From DUTS01 sp050951605 (GTDB lineage Bacteria > Bacillota > Peptococcia > DRI-13 > DTU073), in contig JBMNJJ010000003.1 in NCBI GenBank assembly GCA_050951605.1, positions 186,001 to 250,000 on the forward strand: a DNA stretch of 64,000 nt, in the 5' to 3' direction. Shown one piece after another: positions 26,566 through 33,237 of the stretch. Made by a program: the position numbers and the translations under genes. The notes beneath the pieces are model-generated. The model saw only the letters and a program-made list of their open reading frames with translations, searched no databases and had not been told where the DNA came from. Position 1 is the stretch's first letter. The number at the start of each line of letters is the position of its first letter.

Positions 26566-27546
26566 TTGGTTACTATTACATTACGGGAACTTGAAGAAGA
26601 TTTGGCTCGTGAAGGCATTCCTAAGGAATATGCTTTGGGAATCATTCAAGCACACGGGGATAAGACAAAAAAAACAATTGACTGGAGCGTAGCTGAAAAA
26701 ACAATAAAAGAGCTTAAAGAAGCCCAGCAAACTTATGGGCGTTACCGTCCCAAAACCATAGCAGAAGACATGGTTTTTACACCGGAAGAGCTGCTTTATT
26801 ACGTTGATTTCCAATACACATACTTAAAAGAAAAATATAAGCCGTATGGGCTAAAGGTGCCCTTTTCAACGTGGGGAGAAGCGCGTGCATGGCTAAGAAA
26901 AGAAAGCTCGGTTGGAGTTTTGGCTACGCCAAGAATAAAAATTATGTATGGAGATGAAGAGCTTTGGGAAGCTGATTTGGGTGGTGTCTATAAGGCAAGC
27001 CCCTTATGCTTGCCTTATGAAAGATTGGGAAATGGAATTAATGATTTAATATGCAATTCTTCGCCTTTCTTAAGAGAATTGCGAGGTGTAATTAAAACAT
27101 TGCACGAATACACAGGGCTGGATTCTATTGATTTGTTGCATTACTTTTTTTGCGGAACAAAACCTAAATTCACTAGAATATCTGTTTTGAAATATGAGTT
27201 TTTTAATACCTTTTTTTCAATTCAGATAAATTCTATTGACGTCACAAGAGAAGAATGGCTCAAAGTGTATGATTTATATCGAAAAGAGGTTAAGCAAAAG
27301 CACGAAAAGCGGCTAAGCCCTAGAATGAAAAGGTTTTCGAGTATTGTCGATGTGGCAAATATCCCTAATAAGCCTAAGAAGAATTTTTGTGAACCGCTTA
27401 GGCATAAATGGAATGAAATGACTGGCGAAAATATAAGCGATTGGAGAGTTATAAGGCGAATGTGCGAACGGCTAAAGAAAAAAGGGGGGAACATATTGTT
27501 AAATTCGCATTTTAAAGACTTTGTAGCCAAAAGGGAGGTTGATTAA
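26566..27546 (+). CDS. Hypothetical element protein (326 residues)
   Basis: I do not recognise this family. The protein is soluble and charged, with a Trp/Tyr-rich middle (DMVFTPEELLYYVDFQYTYL) and a basic C-terminal region (KKNFCEPLRHKWNEMTGENI) that looks able to bind nucleic acid. It is the first gene rightward from the repressor-controlled promoter and lies just before the integrase, so it may take part in excision, transfer or immunity. The start is TTG 26566; the only nearby Shine-Dalgarno-like sequence, AAGGATG, is about 10 bases upstream. Confidence 0.6.
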   Translation: MVTITLRELEEDLAREGIPKEYALGIIQAHGDKTKKTIDWSVAEKTIKELKEAQQTYGRYRPKTIAEDMVFTPEELLYYVDFQYTYLKEKYKPYGLKVPFSTWGEARAWLRKESSVGVLATPRIKIMYGDEELWEADLGGVYKASPLCLPYERLGNGINDLICNSSPFLRELRGVIKTLHEYTGLDSIDLLHYFFCGTKPKFTRISVLKYEFFNTFFSIQINSIDVTREEWLKVYDLYRKEVKQKHEKRLSPRMKRFSSIVDVANIPNKPKKNFCEPLRHKWNEMTGENISDWRVIRRMCERLKKKGGNILLNSHFKDFVAKREVD

Positions 27547-27597
27547 CATGGCATACACACACAAGCGCAATGCCAATATTATTAGGAGGTGCAAGAA

Positions 27598-28845
27598 ATG
27601 GCTTATGTGCAGGATTTAGGAAACGGCAAGTATAAGGTCACGATTAGTTTAGGTTTTGACGCTACAGGCAAAAGACAGAAGGCTTTTAAAGTAATAAAAG
27701 CAAAGGACATGGAAAAGGCAAGGGCTAAAGCCGCTGTAATAGAACATAAGTACAAAAAGGGAGAATACAGGAGGCCCACAAAGCTCACGTTTGACGAAAT
27801 TTTTAATAGGTACTTATCTTCTCATCAGGGAGAGAAGCAGCTTAGTATAAAGACGGAAGCCCGCTATAGGCAAATGTATAATTTGCGAATCAAGGATTTC
27901 TTTGCTAGGTATAAGCCCGAGAAAATAACTGCCTTGGTGATTGATGACTTCTTTACAGAGCTAAGGCAAGCGGAGCGGCTTGATGGTAAAGAAGGTGGTT
28001 TAAGCGAGCAGAGCATAAAACATCACTGGCGGCTATTGTTTTCAGTTTTTAATTGGGCTTATATTAAAGACATAATCCCGAAGAATCCAATGGTGAAAGC
28101 CGAAAGAGTCTATGTAGAAGCAAAAGAGCCGGAAGTTTACAGTAAGGCTCAAGCCGAAAAACTGTTTAATGCCCTTGAATCCGCTCCACTGAAATACAAG
28201 GCTATAACATATTTAGCCCTTGATTCCGGGGTCAGGTCCGGAGAATTGGCCGGGCTAACCGAGGATTGCGTTGACTTTGAAAAGAACTTAATTCATATCA
28301 ACAAATCTGTGCAGTACATATCTGAAATAGGGAAAAGCATAAGCGAAGAAGAAGTGTTGGAAAAGTATCCGAATACACCCGAGGATTTATTAAAGAGGCG
28401 GATTGTTGTCACCCCGCCAAAGACAAAAAAGAGTAACCGTACGATAGCAATATCCCCCTTTGTTATGGGTCTACTTGCGGAGTATATGCACGAACAGAAG
28501 GTTATAAGAATGAAACTGGCTGATAGGTGGAAGAAAACCCCTTGGGTCTTTACTGATAGCTTCGGAGATATTCTGAATCCCAATATGCCAAGTAAATGGC
28601 TGAACCAGTTTTTAAAAGAGAATGAGCTTCCGAAACTTAGATTCCACGGCTTGCGTCATTCCTGTGCATCTTTATTGATTGCTATGGGTCAAGATGTTGC
28701 GGCAGTTAGCAAACGGCTAGGGCATAGTGACGTAAATACAACATTACGAGTTTATGTGCATAGCTCTGATGAGCGTGACCGCAAATCAGCAGAGAAGATG
28801 AACAGCATATTCGAGGGGAGAGAGAGGGAAGTACAAGCTAATTAA
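27598..28845 (+). CDS. int: Tyrosine recombinase / integrase
   Basis: The 415-residue protein is a phage-type tyrosine recombinase. It has an N-terminal AP2-like arm-binding domain (YVQDLGNGKYKVTISLGF), a core-binding SAM-like domain (about 65-170), and catalytic residues Arg213 (SGVRSGEL), the HGLRH box at 350-354, His376 (LGHSD) and Tyr386. ATG 27598 has AGGAGG 8 bases upstream. It should integrate the element into the 59-bp tRNA-Ser site. Its N-terminal domain fits arm sites such as the GGTGACA repeats near both ends. Confidence 0.95.
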   Translation: MAYVQDLGNGKYKVTISLGFDATGKRQKAFKVIKAKDMEKARAKAAVIEHKYKKGEYRRPTKLTFDEIFNRYLSSHQGEKQLSIKTEARYRQMYNLRIKDFFARYKPEKITALVIDDFFTELRQAERLDGKEGGLSEQSIKHHWRLLFSVFNWAYIKDIIPKNPMVKAERVYVEAKEPEVYSKAQAEKLFNALESAPLKYKAITYLALDSGVRSGELAGLTEDCVDFEKNLIHINKSVQYISEIGKSISEEEVLEKYPNTPEDLLKRRIVVTPPKTKKSNRTIAISPFVMGLLAEYMHEQKVIRMKLADRWKKTPWVFTDSFGDILNPNMPSKWLNQFLKENELPKLRFHGLRHSCASLLIAMGQDVAAVSKRLGHSDVNTTLRVYVHSSDERDRKSAEKMNSIFEGREREVQAN

Positions 28846-28873
28846 AGAATCGTCAATAAATGGGCATAAAAAT

Positions 28874-28903
28874 GCCCGGGGAATTCAAGCCCCGGGTGTT
28901 TTC
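28874..28903 (+). terminator. Terminator after the integrase gene
   Basis: GC-rich stem CCCGGGG / CCCCGGG with an 8-base loop, followed by TGTTTT, lies 29 bases after the integrase stop. Confidence 0.75.
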
Positions 28904-28920
28904 TTATAGGGGAAAACATT

Positions 28921-29040
28921 ATGGACATTACTTTATTTTTTACTTAAGCAAGGGAAAAAGAAGAAGCTAAGGCTAAAGCCGAATTCGAGACATACAATAC
29001 CATTAGGAGCGGTTCATTCGTCGATTGTGGGGCATTTTAG
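28921..29040 (+). pseudogene. Remnant coding fragment with an internal stop
   Basis: An ATG frame at 28921 encodes MDITLFFT, meets TAA at 28945-28947, and then continues in frame with AREKEEAKAKAEFETYNTIR and a short tail to TAG at 29038-29040. The second part looks coding (charged helix). It is probably the tail of a lost gene. The rest of the 28846-29241 gap holds two terminators and no other gene I can support. Confidence 0.3.
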
Positions 29041-29064
29041 AGCCTCGTTTTCCCCATATACAGC

Positions 29065-29099
29065 AAAACCTCTCTCGGGTTTCCGGGAAAGGTTTTTTG
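29065..29099 (+). terminator. Second terminator upstream of the excisionase-like gene
   Basis: AAAACCT and AGGTTTT arms, with inner TC-CGG/CCG-GA pairing, are followed by a T run. Confidence 0.6.
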
Positions 29100-29241
29100 T
29101 TTATATGGAGCGGAGTGGAAGTGTTATGTTTGCTTTTATATTGCAGAACCATTTACAAGATAAATATAATAATCCTATTGACTCTTTAGATATATAATGA
29201 TACTATTAGATACATAGGGATATAAATGAGGAGGTGAGCAA

Positions 29242-29418
29242 GTGGGGTTAGACAACTTGCCGGACATTGTGACAGTAAAGCAGTTAGCAGAATTTTTGCA
29301 GGTAAGCGAATTGACAGTAAGGAGAGCACTCAATGCAGGAGCTTTAAAAGGTTTTAAAGTTGGCAGAGAGTGGAGAATCGAAAGGGAGGCGGTAATAAAC
29401 TGGGTAGAAAAAAATTAA
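29242..29418 (+). CDS. xis: Excisionase-like helix-turn-helix protein
   Basis: This 58-residue gene has a strong ribosome-binding site (GAGGAGGTGAG) before its GTG start. The protein matches the excisionase/HTH_17 class (TVKQLAEFLQVSELTVRRAL, then GFKVGREWRIEREAVINWV). Its place between the integrase and attR fits a recombination directionality factor. Another HTH_17 protein is encoded at 26024, so the assignment as Xis is likely but not certain. Confidence 0.8.
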   Translation: MGLDNLPDIVTVKQLAEFLQVSELTVRRALNAGALKGFKVGREWRIEREAVINWVEKN

Positions 29419-29437
29419 AGAGGTATTCAAAAGCAAA

Positions 29438-29530
29438 AGGAAGCCGTTCACTCTTGTCGGAGGCGACTTCCTAAGTACGAACTACCCTAAAGGGAAGCTC
29501 AATATTATTGTAATCAATAATGCAGCTTCC
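29438..29530 (+). promoter_or_regulatory. Two adjacent hairpins with shared GGAAG/CTTCC arms
   Basis: AGGAAG (29438-29443) pairs with CTTCCT (29467-29472). GGGAAGCT (29492-29499) pairs with AGCTTCC (29524-29530), with an inner perfect ATTATTG/CAATAAT stem (29504-29510, 29515-29521). The arms are interchangeable, so alternative pairing is possible just upstream of the gene at 29566. Confidence 0.5.
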
Positions 29531-29565
29531 TTCAAGGGTACAAAAAACGAATTGGAGGAAACATA

Positions 29566-29895
29566 ATGAGTAATAATATTGGTGTGGTATCGGCTTCAAA
29601 CGTTATTGAAATGGACGAGGAGCGGAAGCTAAATCAGGCTGCGGGAGAATTGTCTGATGAGATTTGGGATATCAAGGACAATCTAGAAAAGGCTTGCTTG
29701 TTGCTACAAGAGATGCTGGAAGAGTATTTTGAGAAATATGACAAGGGTAACGAGGAAGACCGATTCTGTATATGCCATGACTATTCAAGATACGGTATTT
29801 TTGCAGAGATGGTCGCCGATTATGCTTTTGACGCTAAGGAGAATGTTAAAGCCTTAAAAGCAAGAGTAGACCAGTATTGCACGAGCCAACATTAA
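29566..29895 (+). CDS. Hypothetical acidic element protein (109 residues)
   Basis: An acidic, helical, cytosolic protein with no recognised family. Its middle contains ELSDEIWDIKDNLEKACLLL and its C-terminal part contains three Cys. A good ribosome-binding site (TTGGAGG) precedes ATG. It is the last gene of the element before attR and its leader carries paired hairpins. Small acidic proteins at element ends include anti-restriction and DNA-mimic proteins, but nothing here proves such a role. Confidence 0.6.
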   Translation: MSNNIGVVSASNVIEMDEERKLNQAAGELSDEIWDIKDNLEKACLLLQEMLEEYFEKYDKGNEEDRFCICHDYSRYGIFAEMVADYAFDAKENVKALKARVDQYCTSQH

Positions 29896-29947
29896 CCTAT
29901 TGACATTATCACTCATTCAAGGCAAAATAGTGAGAGGCGGTTTATTA

Positions 29948-30011
29948 GGTGATATATTTTTAGTGATAGCTTAGGTGACAGTTTAGGTGACAGTTTTAAA
30001 AAATGGTGACA
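29948..30011 (+). repeat. Right-end GGTGACA repeats (possible integrase arm sites)
   Basis: GGTGATA at 29948, AGTGATA at 29962, GGTGACA at 29974, GGTGACA at 29986 and GGTGACA at 30005 lie inside attR. They match the repeats inside attL. The 29896-30119 region otherwise holds no gene I can support. Confidence 0.65.
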
Positions 30012-30119
30012 CTTTTCCACCAGTTTTAACCAATTAGCACAAATTGAAGAAGCTTATTAAGCAAGTCATATCAGCCTTAACGAACATTCTCAAATATAGT
30101 CCAAGACTTGTTCAGCCAA

Positions 30120-30178
30120 CTTGAAAACCGTTGAATCTTTGCGGGTTCCGTGGGTTCGAATCCCACCCCCTCCGCCAT
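30120..30178 (+). repeat. attR: displaced 3' part of tRNA-Ser(UGA)
   Basis: A 59-bp copy identical to 18645-18703, without a 5' tRNA half. It marks the right boundary of the element and is probably the original host 3' end. Confidence 0.93.
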
Positions 30179-30181
30179 AAT

Positions 30182-30214
30182 TAATCTTTTTTTGCAAGAA
30201 AAAGATTAATATTT
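30182..30214 (+). terminator. AT-rich hairpin after attR, likely the original tRNA-Ser terminator
   Basis: TTAATCTTTTT / AAAAAGATTAA with a short loop follows attR directly. Before integration it would have lain immediately after tRNA-Ser(UGA). Confidence 0.55.
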
Positions 30215-30228
30215 CACGAAATTGGTGT

Positions 30229-30258
30229 TTGACTTCAGTGCTTTTTATTGTGTATAAT
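30229..30258 (+). promoter_or_regulatory. Promoter of the tRNA cluster
   Basis: TTGACT at 30229-30234 and TATAAT at 30253-30258 with an 18-base spacer lie 19 bases before tRNA-Ser(GCU). Confidence 0.7.
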
Positions 30259-30277
30259 AATAAAGTCAGCCCTGTGG

Positions 30278-30371
30278 GGAGAGATGGCCGAGTAGGTTGA
30301 AGGCGATCGCCTGCTAAGCGATTATACGGACTTTAACCGTATCGAGGGTTCGAATCCCTCTCTCTCCGCCA
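30278..30371 (+). tRNA. tRNA-Ser(GCU)
   Basis: Class II tRNA with acceptor GGAGAGA / TCTCTCC, anticodon GCT in a loop closed by ATCGC/GCGAT, a long variable arm and an encoded CCA. Confidence 0.96.
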
Positions 30372-30383
30372 TCAAAATTTAAT

Positions 30384-30460
30384 GTGCCCGTAGCTCAGCT
30401 GGATAGAGTATTTGACTACGAATCAAAGGGTCGCAGGTTCGAATCCTGCCGGGCACGCCA
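30384..30460 (+). tRNA. tRNA-Arg(ACG)
   Basis: A 77-base tRNA with acceptor GTGCCCG / CGGGCAC, anticodon stem TTTGA/TCAAA, anticodon ACG and encoded CCA. The first anticodon base is the substrate of TadA, whose gene lies 0.2 kb downstream. Confidence 0.96.
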
Positions 30461-30552
30461 TTTATGCTAACTTCTTAATGGTCAGTTTCTGACCATTTTT
30501 AAGTCAATAAAGCTTTTTTATATTTTATAATGATTTTGCCGATGTTTATATT

Positions 30553-30631
30553 GCGCCCGTAGCTCAGTCGGATAGAGCGGCGGATTCCTAATCCGCGTCT
30601 GCCGCAGGTTCGAATCCTGCCGGGCGCACCA
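30553..30631 (+). tRNA. tRNA-Arg(CCU)
   Basis: Acceptor GCGCCCG / CGGGCGC, anticodon stem GCGGA/TCCGC, anticodon CCT, encoded CCA. Confidence 0.94.
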
Positions 30632-30674
30632 TTTGTTTTCTAGATAAATATTATGTTCGTGTATGGTGTGTAAA

Positions 30675-31160
30675 ATGAGAAGTCACGAGTTTTTTATGCA
30701 AGAAGCTCTTTTAGAAGGGCGAAAAGCTTTAGCTAAAGGAGAAATACCTGTTGGTGCTGTTGTTGTTTTAGATGATGAAATTATTGGGAGAGGTCATAAT
30801 TTACGGGAAACAGAACACGATGCTACAGCACATGCGGAAATAGTTGCTTTGCGGGAAGCAGGTAAAAAAGTAGGGACTTGGCGTTTGGCAGGTGCTATTT
30901 TGTATGTGACGTTAGAGCCTTGTCCTATGTGTGCCGGTGCTTTAGTGCAAGCCCGCTTGGACAGGGTAGTATATGGAGCCGATGACCCTAAGGCAGGTGC
31001 AGCGGGCAGTCGGTTGAATATTCCTCAGTTTCCGGGCTGGAATCATTTTGTCAAAATAAAGGGAGGCATACTAGCAGAACAAGCGGTAGCCCTCTTGCAA
31101 GAATTTTTTCAAGAAAGAAGAAAAAAGGAAATAAAGTGTAAATTATTGCCATATGTATAA
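30675..31160 (+). CDS. tadA: tRNA-specific adenosine deaminase
   Basis: TadA converts the wobble adenosine of tRNA-Arg(ACG) to inosine. The 161-residue protein has the zinc-binding and catalytic motifs HAEIVALREAG and PCPMCAGALVQARL, with the usual MQEALLEGRKAL-like N-terminus. An in-frame ATG at 30663 gives four more residues; neither start has a strong ribosome-binding site. Its substrate tRNA gene lies just upstream, and tRNA-Ser(CGA) lies 5 bases downstream. Confidence 0.94.
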   Translation: MRSHEFFMQEALLEGRKALAKGEIPVGAVVVLDDEIIGRGHNLRETEHDATAHAEIVALREAGKKVGTWRLAGAILYVTLEPCPMCAGALVQARLDRVVYGADDPKAGAAGSRLNIPQFPGWNHFVKIKGGILAEQAVALLQEFFQERRKKEIKCKLLPYV

Positions 31161-31165
31161 AATAT

Positions 31166-31255
31166 GGAGAGATGGCCGAGTCCGGTTGAAGGCGCGCGAC
31201 TCGAAATCGCGTGAGCGGAAACGTTCCGTGGGTTCGAATCCCACTCTCTCCGCCA
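31166..31255 (+). tRNA. tRNA-Ser(CGA)
   Basis: Class II tRNA with acceptor GGAGAGA / TCTCTCC, anticodon CGA in loop CTCGAAA closed by GCGA/TCGC, a long variable arm and an encoded CCA. Confidence 0.95.
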
Positions 31256-31274
31256 TTAATAATGATGTGATAAT

Positions 31275-31320
31275 AAAACAACCGTGGGCGAATAAGGTAT
31301 TCGTACACGATTGTTTTTTT
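31275..31320 (+). terminator. Terminator after tRNA-Ser(CGA)
   Basis: AACAACCGTG and CACGATTGTT arms with inner GCGAATA/ATTCGT pairing, then seven T. Confidence 0.8.
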
Positions 31321-31326
31321 GTTTCA

Positions 31327-31932
31327 CTAAATAATTTTGCTGAGAAGGAGGAGAAGGGCTAAGTGCAAAGGATAAAAGGTTCTATAAAAATTCCGGGTCT
31401 TTCCTTTTAAGGGGCGGTTTTCATATTTTTTAATCAGAACAGTGGGCAGAAAACTAAAAAGTTGCGTTTGCCAATTATAAAGGAAGAGGTAAATAATATT
31501 TAAAAGATTATGTCGCCAAATAATTTTTTTGTTAAGCAGATAAATAAGCGTTAAGAGAAAGGCATATAGACCATACTCAAAGTTTAAGATTTCTAGGTAG
31601 CAAGCAATTATGGGGATGATTATGTACTTTAGCTTATGTTCTATTTGGTTAAGACATTTTAGTAATAACAGACAGACTAGAAAGGTAAAGACTATATTTA
31701 ATTTATCGGTATTAAAAAGTGGCATATAGAAAACTTGGCTTACTATGGCGATCAGGAAAAGCCGTGTTAGGTATTTTTTAAAACTATGGGTATATTTATA
31801 GCCTTGAACAAGGTTATAAGTATATAAGGGCATAGCTATTCTGCCGATAATTCTGAACAAAATCTGTTCAGGAAAGAAGACGGCACCAAGATGGTCAATG
31901 AACATAGTTAACATGGCAATTATTTCAAACAT
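31327..31932 (-). CDS. TraX-like membrane protein
   Basis: The 201-residue protein is hydrophobic, with about six to seven membrane segments. It begins MFEIIAMLTMFIDHLGAVFF, the TraX-family pattern including the DHLG motif, and contains IIGRIAMPLYTYNLVQGYKY. F-plasmid TraX acetylates pilin, but chromosomal homologues in Firmicutes are of unknown function and resemble acyltransferases. It is a single gene opposite its neighbours. Confidence 0.8.
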   Translation of the reverse strand: MFEIIAMLTMFIDHLGAVFFPEQILFRIIGRIAMPLYTYNLVQGYKYTHSFKKYLTRLFLIAIVSQVFYMPLFNTDKLNIVFTFLVCLLLLKCLNQIEHKLKYIIIPIIACYLEILNFEYGLYAFLLTLIYLLNKKIIWRHNLLNIIYLFLYNWQTQLFSFLPTVLIKKYENRPLKGKTRNFYRTFYPLHLALLLLLSKII

Positions 31933-32133
31933 ATGAACATCCTTTTAATTGATATATTAATAGTATATAATAAAATATATTAGCATAATTTGCTGTATGG
32001 TGACGGAATGTTTTTATTGTTTGTAAGATGATAATATCAGAAAAGCATATTAATAGAAAGCTGTAGGTAAGAAGAAGGGAAAAATAAAAGAATAGCTTAC
32101 TATGTCAAATAATAGGGCAAAGGATGAGGACAA

Positions 32134-33237
32134 GTGGGCAAACATATTAAAAGGAAAAGGGGACAGGGATTACTTTGGTTTACTTTTATACTTTGGATAG
32201 CTTTTTCTGTGCTAACTGTTCGGACGTGGCAAAAACCGTTAGTACAAGAAGAAATAATTAAGGAAAATCCTCTTGTTTGGACAAGCAATTATGATTATGT
32301 GGTGGAGGTGAACCCTTGTATTTTATATCCTGAGGGAGGAGCACGAAACGTCACCGATGCAATTTTTCCGACACTTACTAAAAAGATAATTGTTAGCGTA
32401 GAAACTGAGTTAAGTGCGGAAAAACCTGTAAGTGCCCAAGGGAGTTATCAGTTACTTTTCCAAGTAACTGCAGAGGATTTATGGACAAAAGATTTTCCCC
32501 TTACGAGTAAGAAAAATTACGTAATTCAAGGGAAAAGAGGTAAAGCAATTCAGGAAGAAGTTGTTTTAGACTTAGAGAAAATTAATGAATTTATTGCACA
32601 AGTAGAAAAAGAGACGGGAAATAGTAGGCGTACATATTATTTTACGGTAAAACCGGAGCTAACAGGGACACTTACCTATAATAAAAAGACACTTCCTTTG
32701 CAGGAAGATAGTGCTTTACAGTTTGCTTATGAAGCTAATGAAATAAATTTAGTAGGGGAACAGAATTTTTCTACTGATTTGTTTTTTGAGAAAAAAGAAA
32801 AAAAACTACAAAGTTTTGTTTTGGCGGGGCATAGTTTTTCTTTAGTCGGGGCAAGAAGATTGTTCCCCGGGTTATCTTTACTTTTTCTAATGTTATGGGT
32901 ATACCAAATACGGCAACATCACTTAATTGAAAAAGGTTGGCGGGAAAGTCAAAAAATAGATAAAAAGTATGGCTCTCGCTTAATTTATGTAGTAGAAAAA
33001 GTGAACATTGCCGGGAAAACAAAAATACGTTTAAAATCATTTCAATCGTTATTACAAATAGCCGAGGAAAGGGAAGTCCCGATTTTTTGCAGAGCTTATT
33101 CTACCAGTTTTAAAGTAGTTTATTTTGTTCCTGATAGTGCCTATCTTTATTATTATCTTGTGGAGGAGCAGTTAACAACAAAGCAGGTTGCAGTTAGAGC
33201 TAAAAGGCCAGTGGAAAGTAGGAATATTTATGGCTAG
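32134..33237 (+). CDS. DUF5305-like membrane protein
   Basis: The 367-residue protein has an N-terminal membrane segment (LLWFTFILWIAFSVLTV, about 13-29). A long extracytoplasmic beta-rich domain with FPTLTKKIIVSVETELSAEK follows, then a second membrane segment (LFPGLSLLFLMLWVYQI, near 250) and a cytoplasmic tail. This layout matches DUF5305 proteins, seen beside signal peptidases and secreted fibre proteins in some genomes. It overlaps the histidine kinase gene by 8 bases, so it may act as an accessory sensor. The start is GTG. Confidence 0.6.
   Translation: MGKHIKRKRGQGLLWFTFILWIAFSVLTVRTWQKPLVQEEIIKENPLVWTSNYDYVVEVNPCILYPEGGARNVTDAIFPTLTKKIIVSVETELSAEKPVSAQGSYQLLFQVTAEDLWTKDFPLTSKKNYVIQGKRGKAIQEEVVLDLEKINEFIAQVEKETGNSRRTYYFTVKPELTGTLTYNKKTLPLQEDSALQFAYEANEINLVGEQNFSTDLFFEKKEKKLQSFVLAGHSFSLVGARRLFPGLSLLFLMLWVYQIRQHHLIEKGWRESQKIDKKYGSRLIYVVEKVNIAGKTKIRLKSFQSLLQIAEEREVPIFCRAYSTSFKVVYFVPDSAYLYYYLVEEQLTTKQVAVRAKRPVESRNIYG

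Larger units (their letters stand above)
18704..30178. mobile_element. 11.5-kb integrated phage-like element in tRNA-Ser(UGA)
   Basis: The element lies between the two 59-bp repeats. It carries a tyrosine integrase near the right end, an excisionase-like gene, a repressor with operator, a replication module (initiator plus DnaB-like helicase), several small unknown genes, an HxH-repeat fibre protein and a proteasome-fold Ntn hydrolase. A TPR membrane protein and a copper-amine-oxidase-N-domain protein lie at the left end. No terminase, portal, capsid, tail tube, lysis or conjugation genes are recognisable. It could be a satellite, a decayed prophage or a plasmid-like integrative element. Confidence 0.88.
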
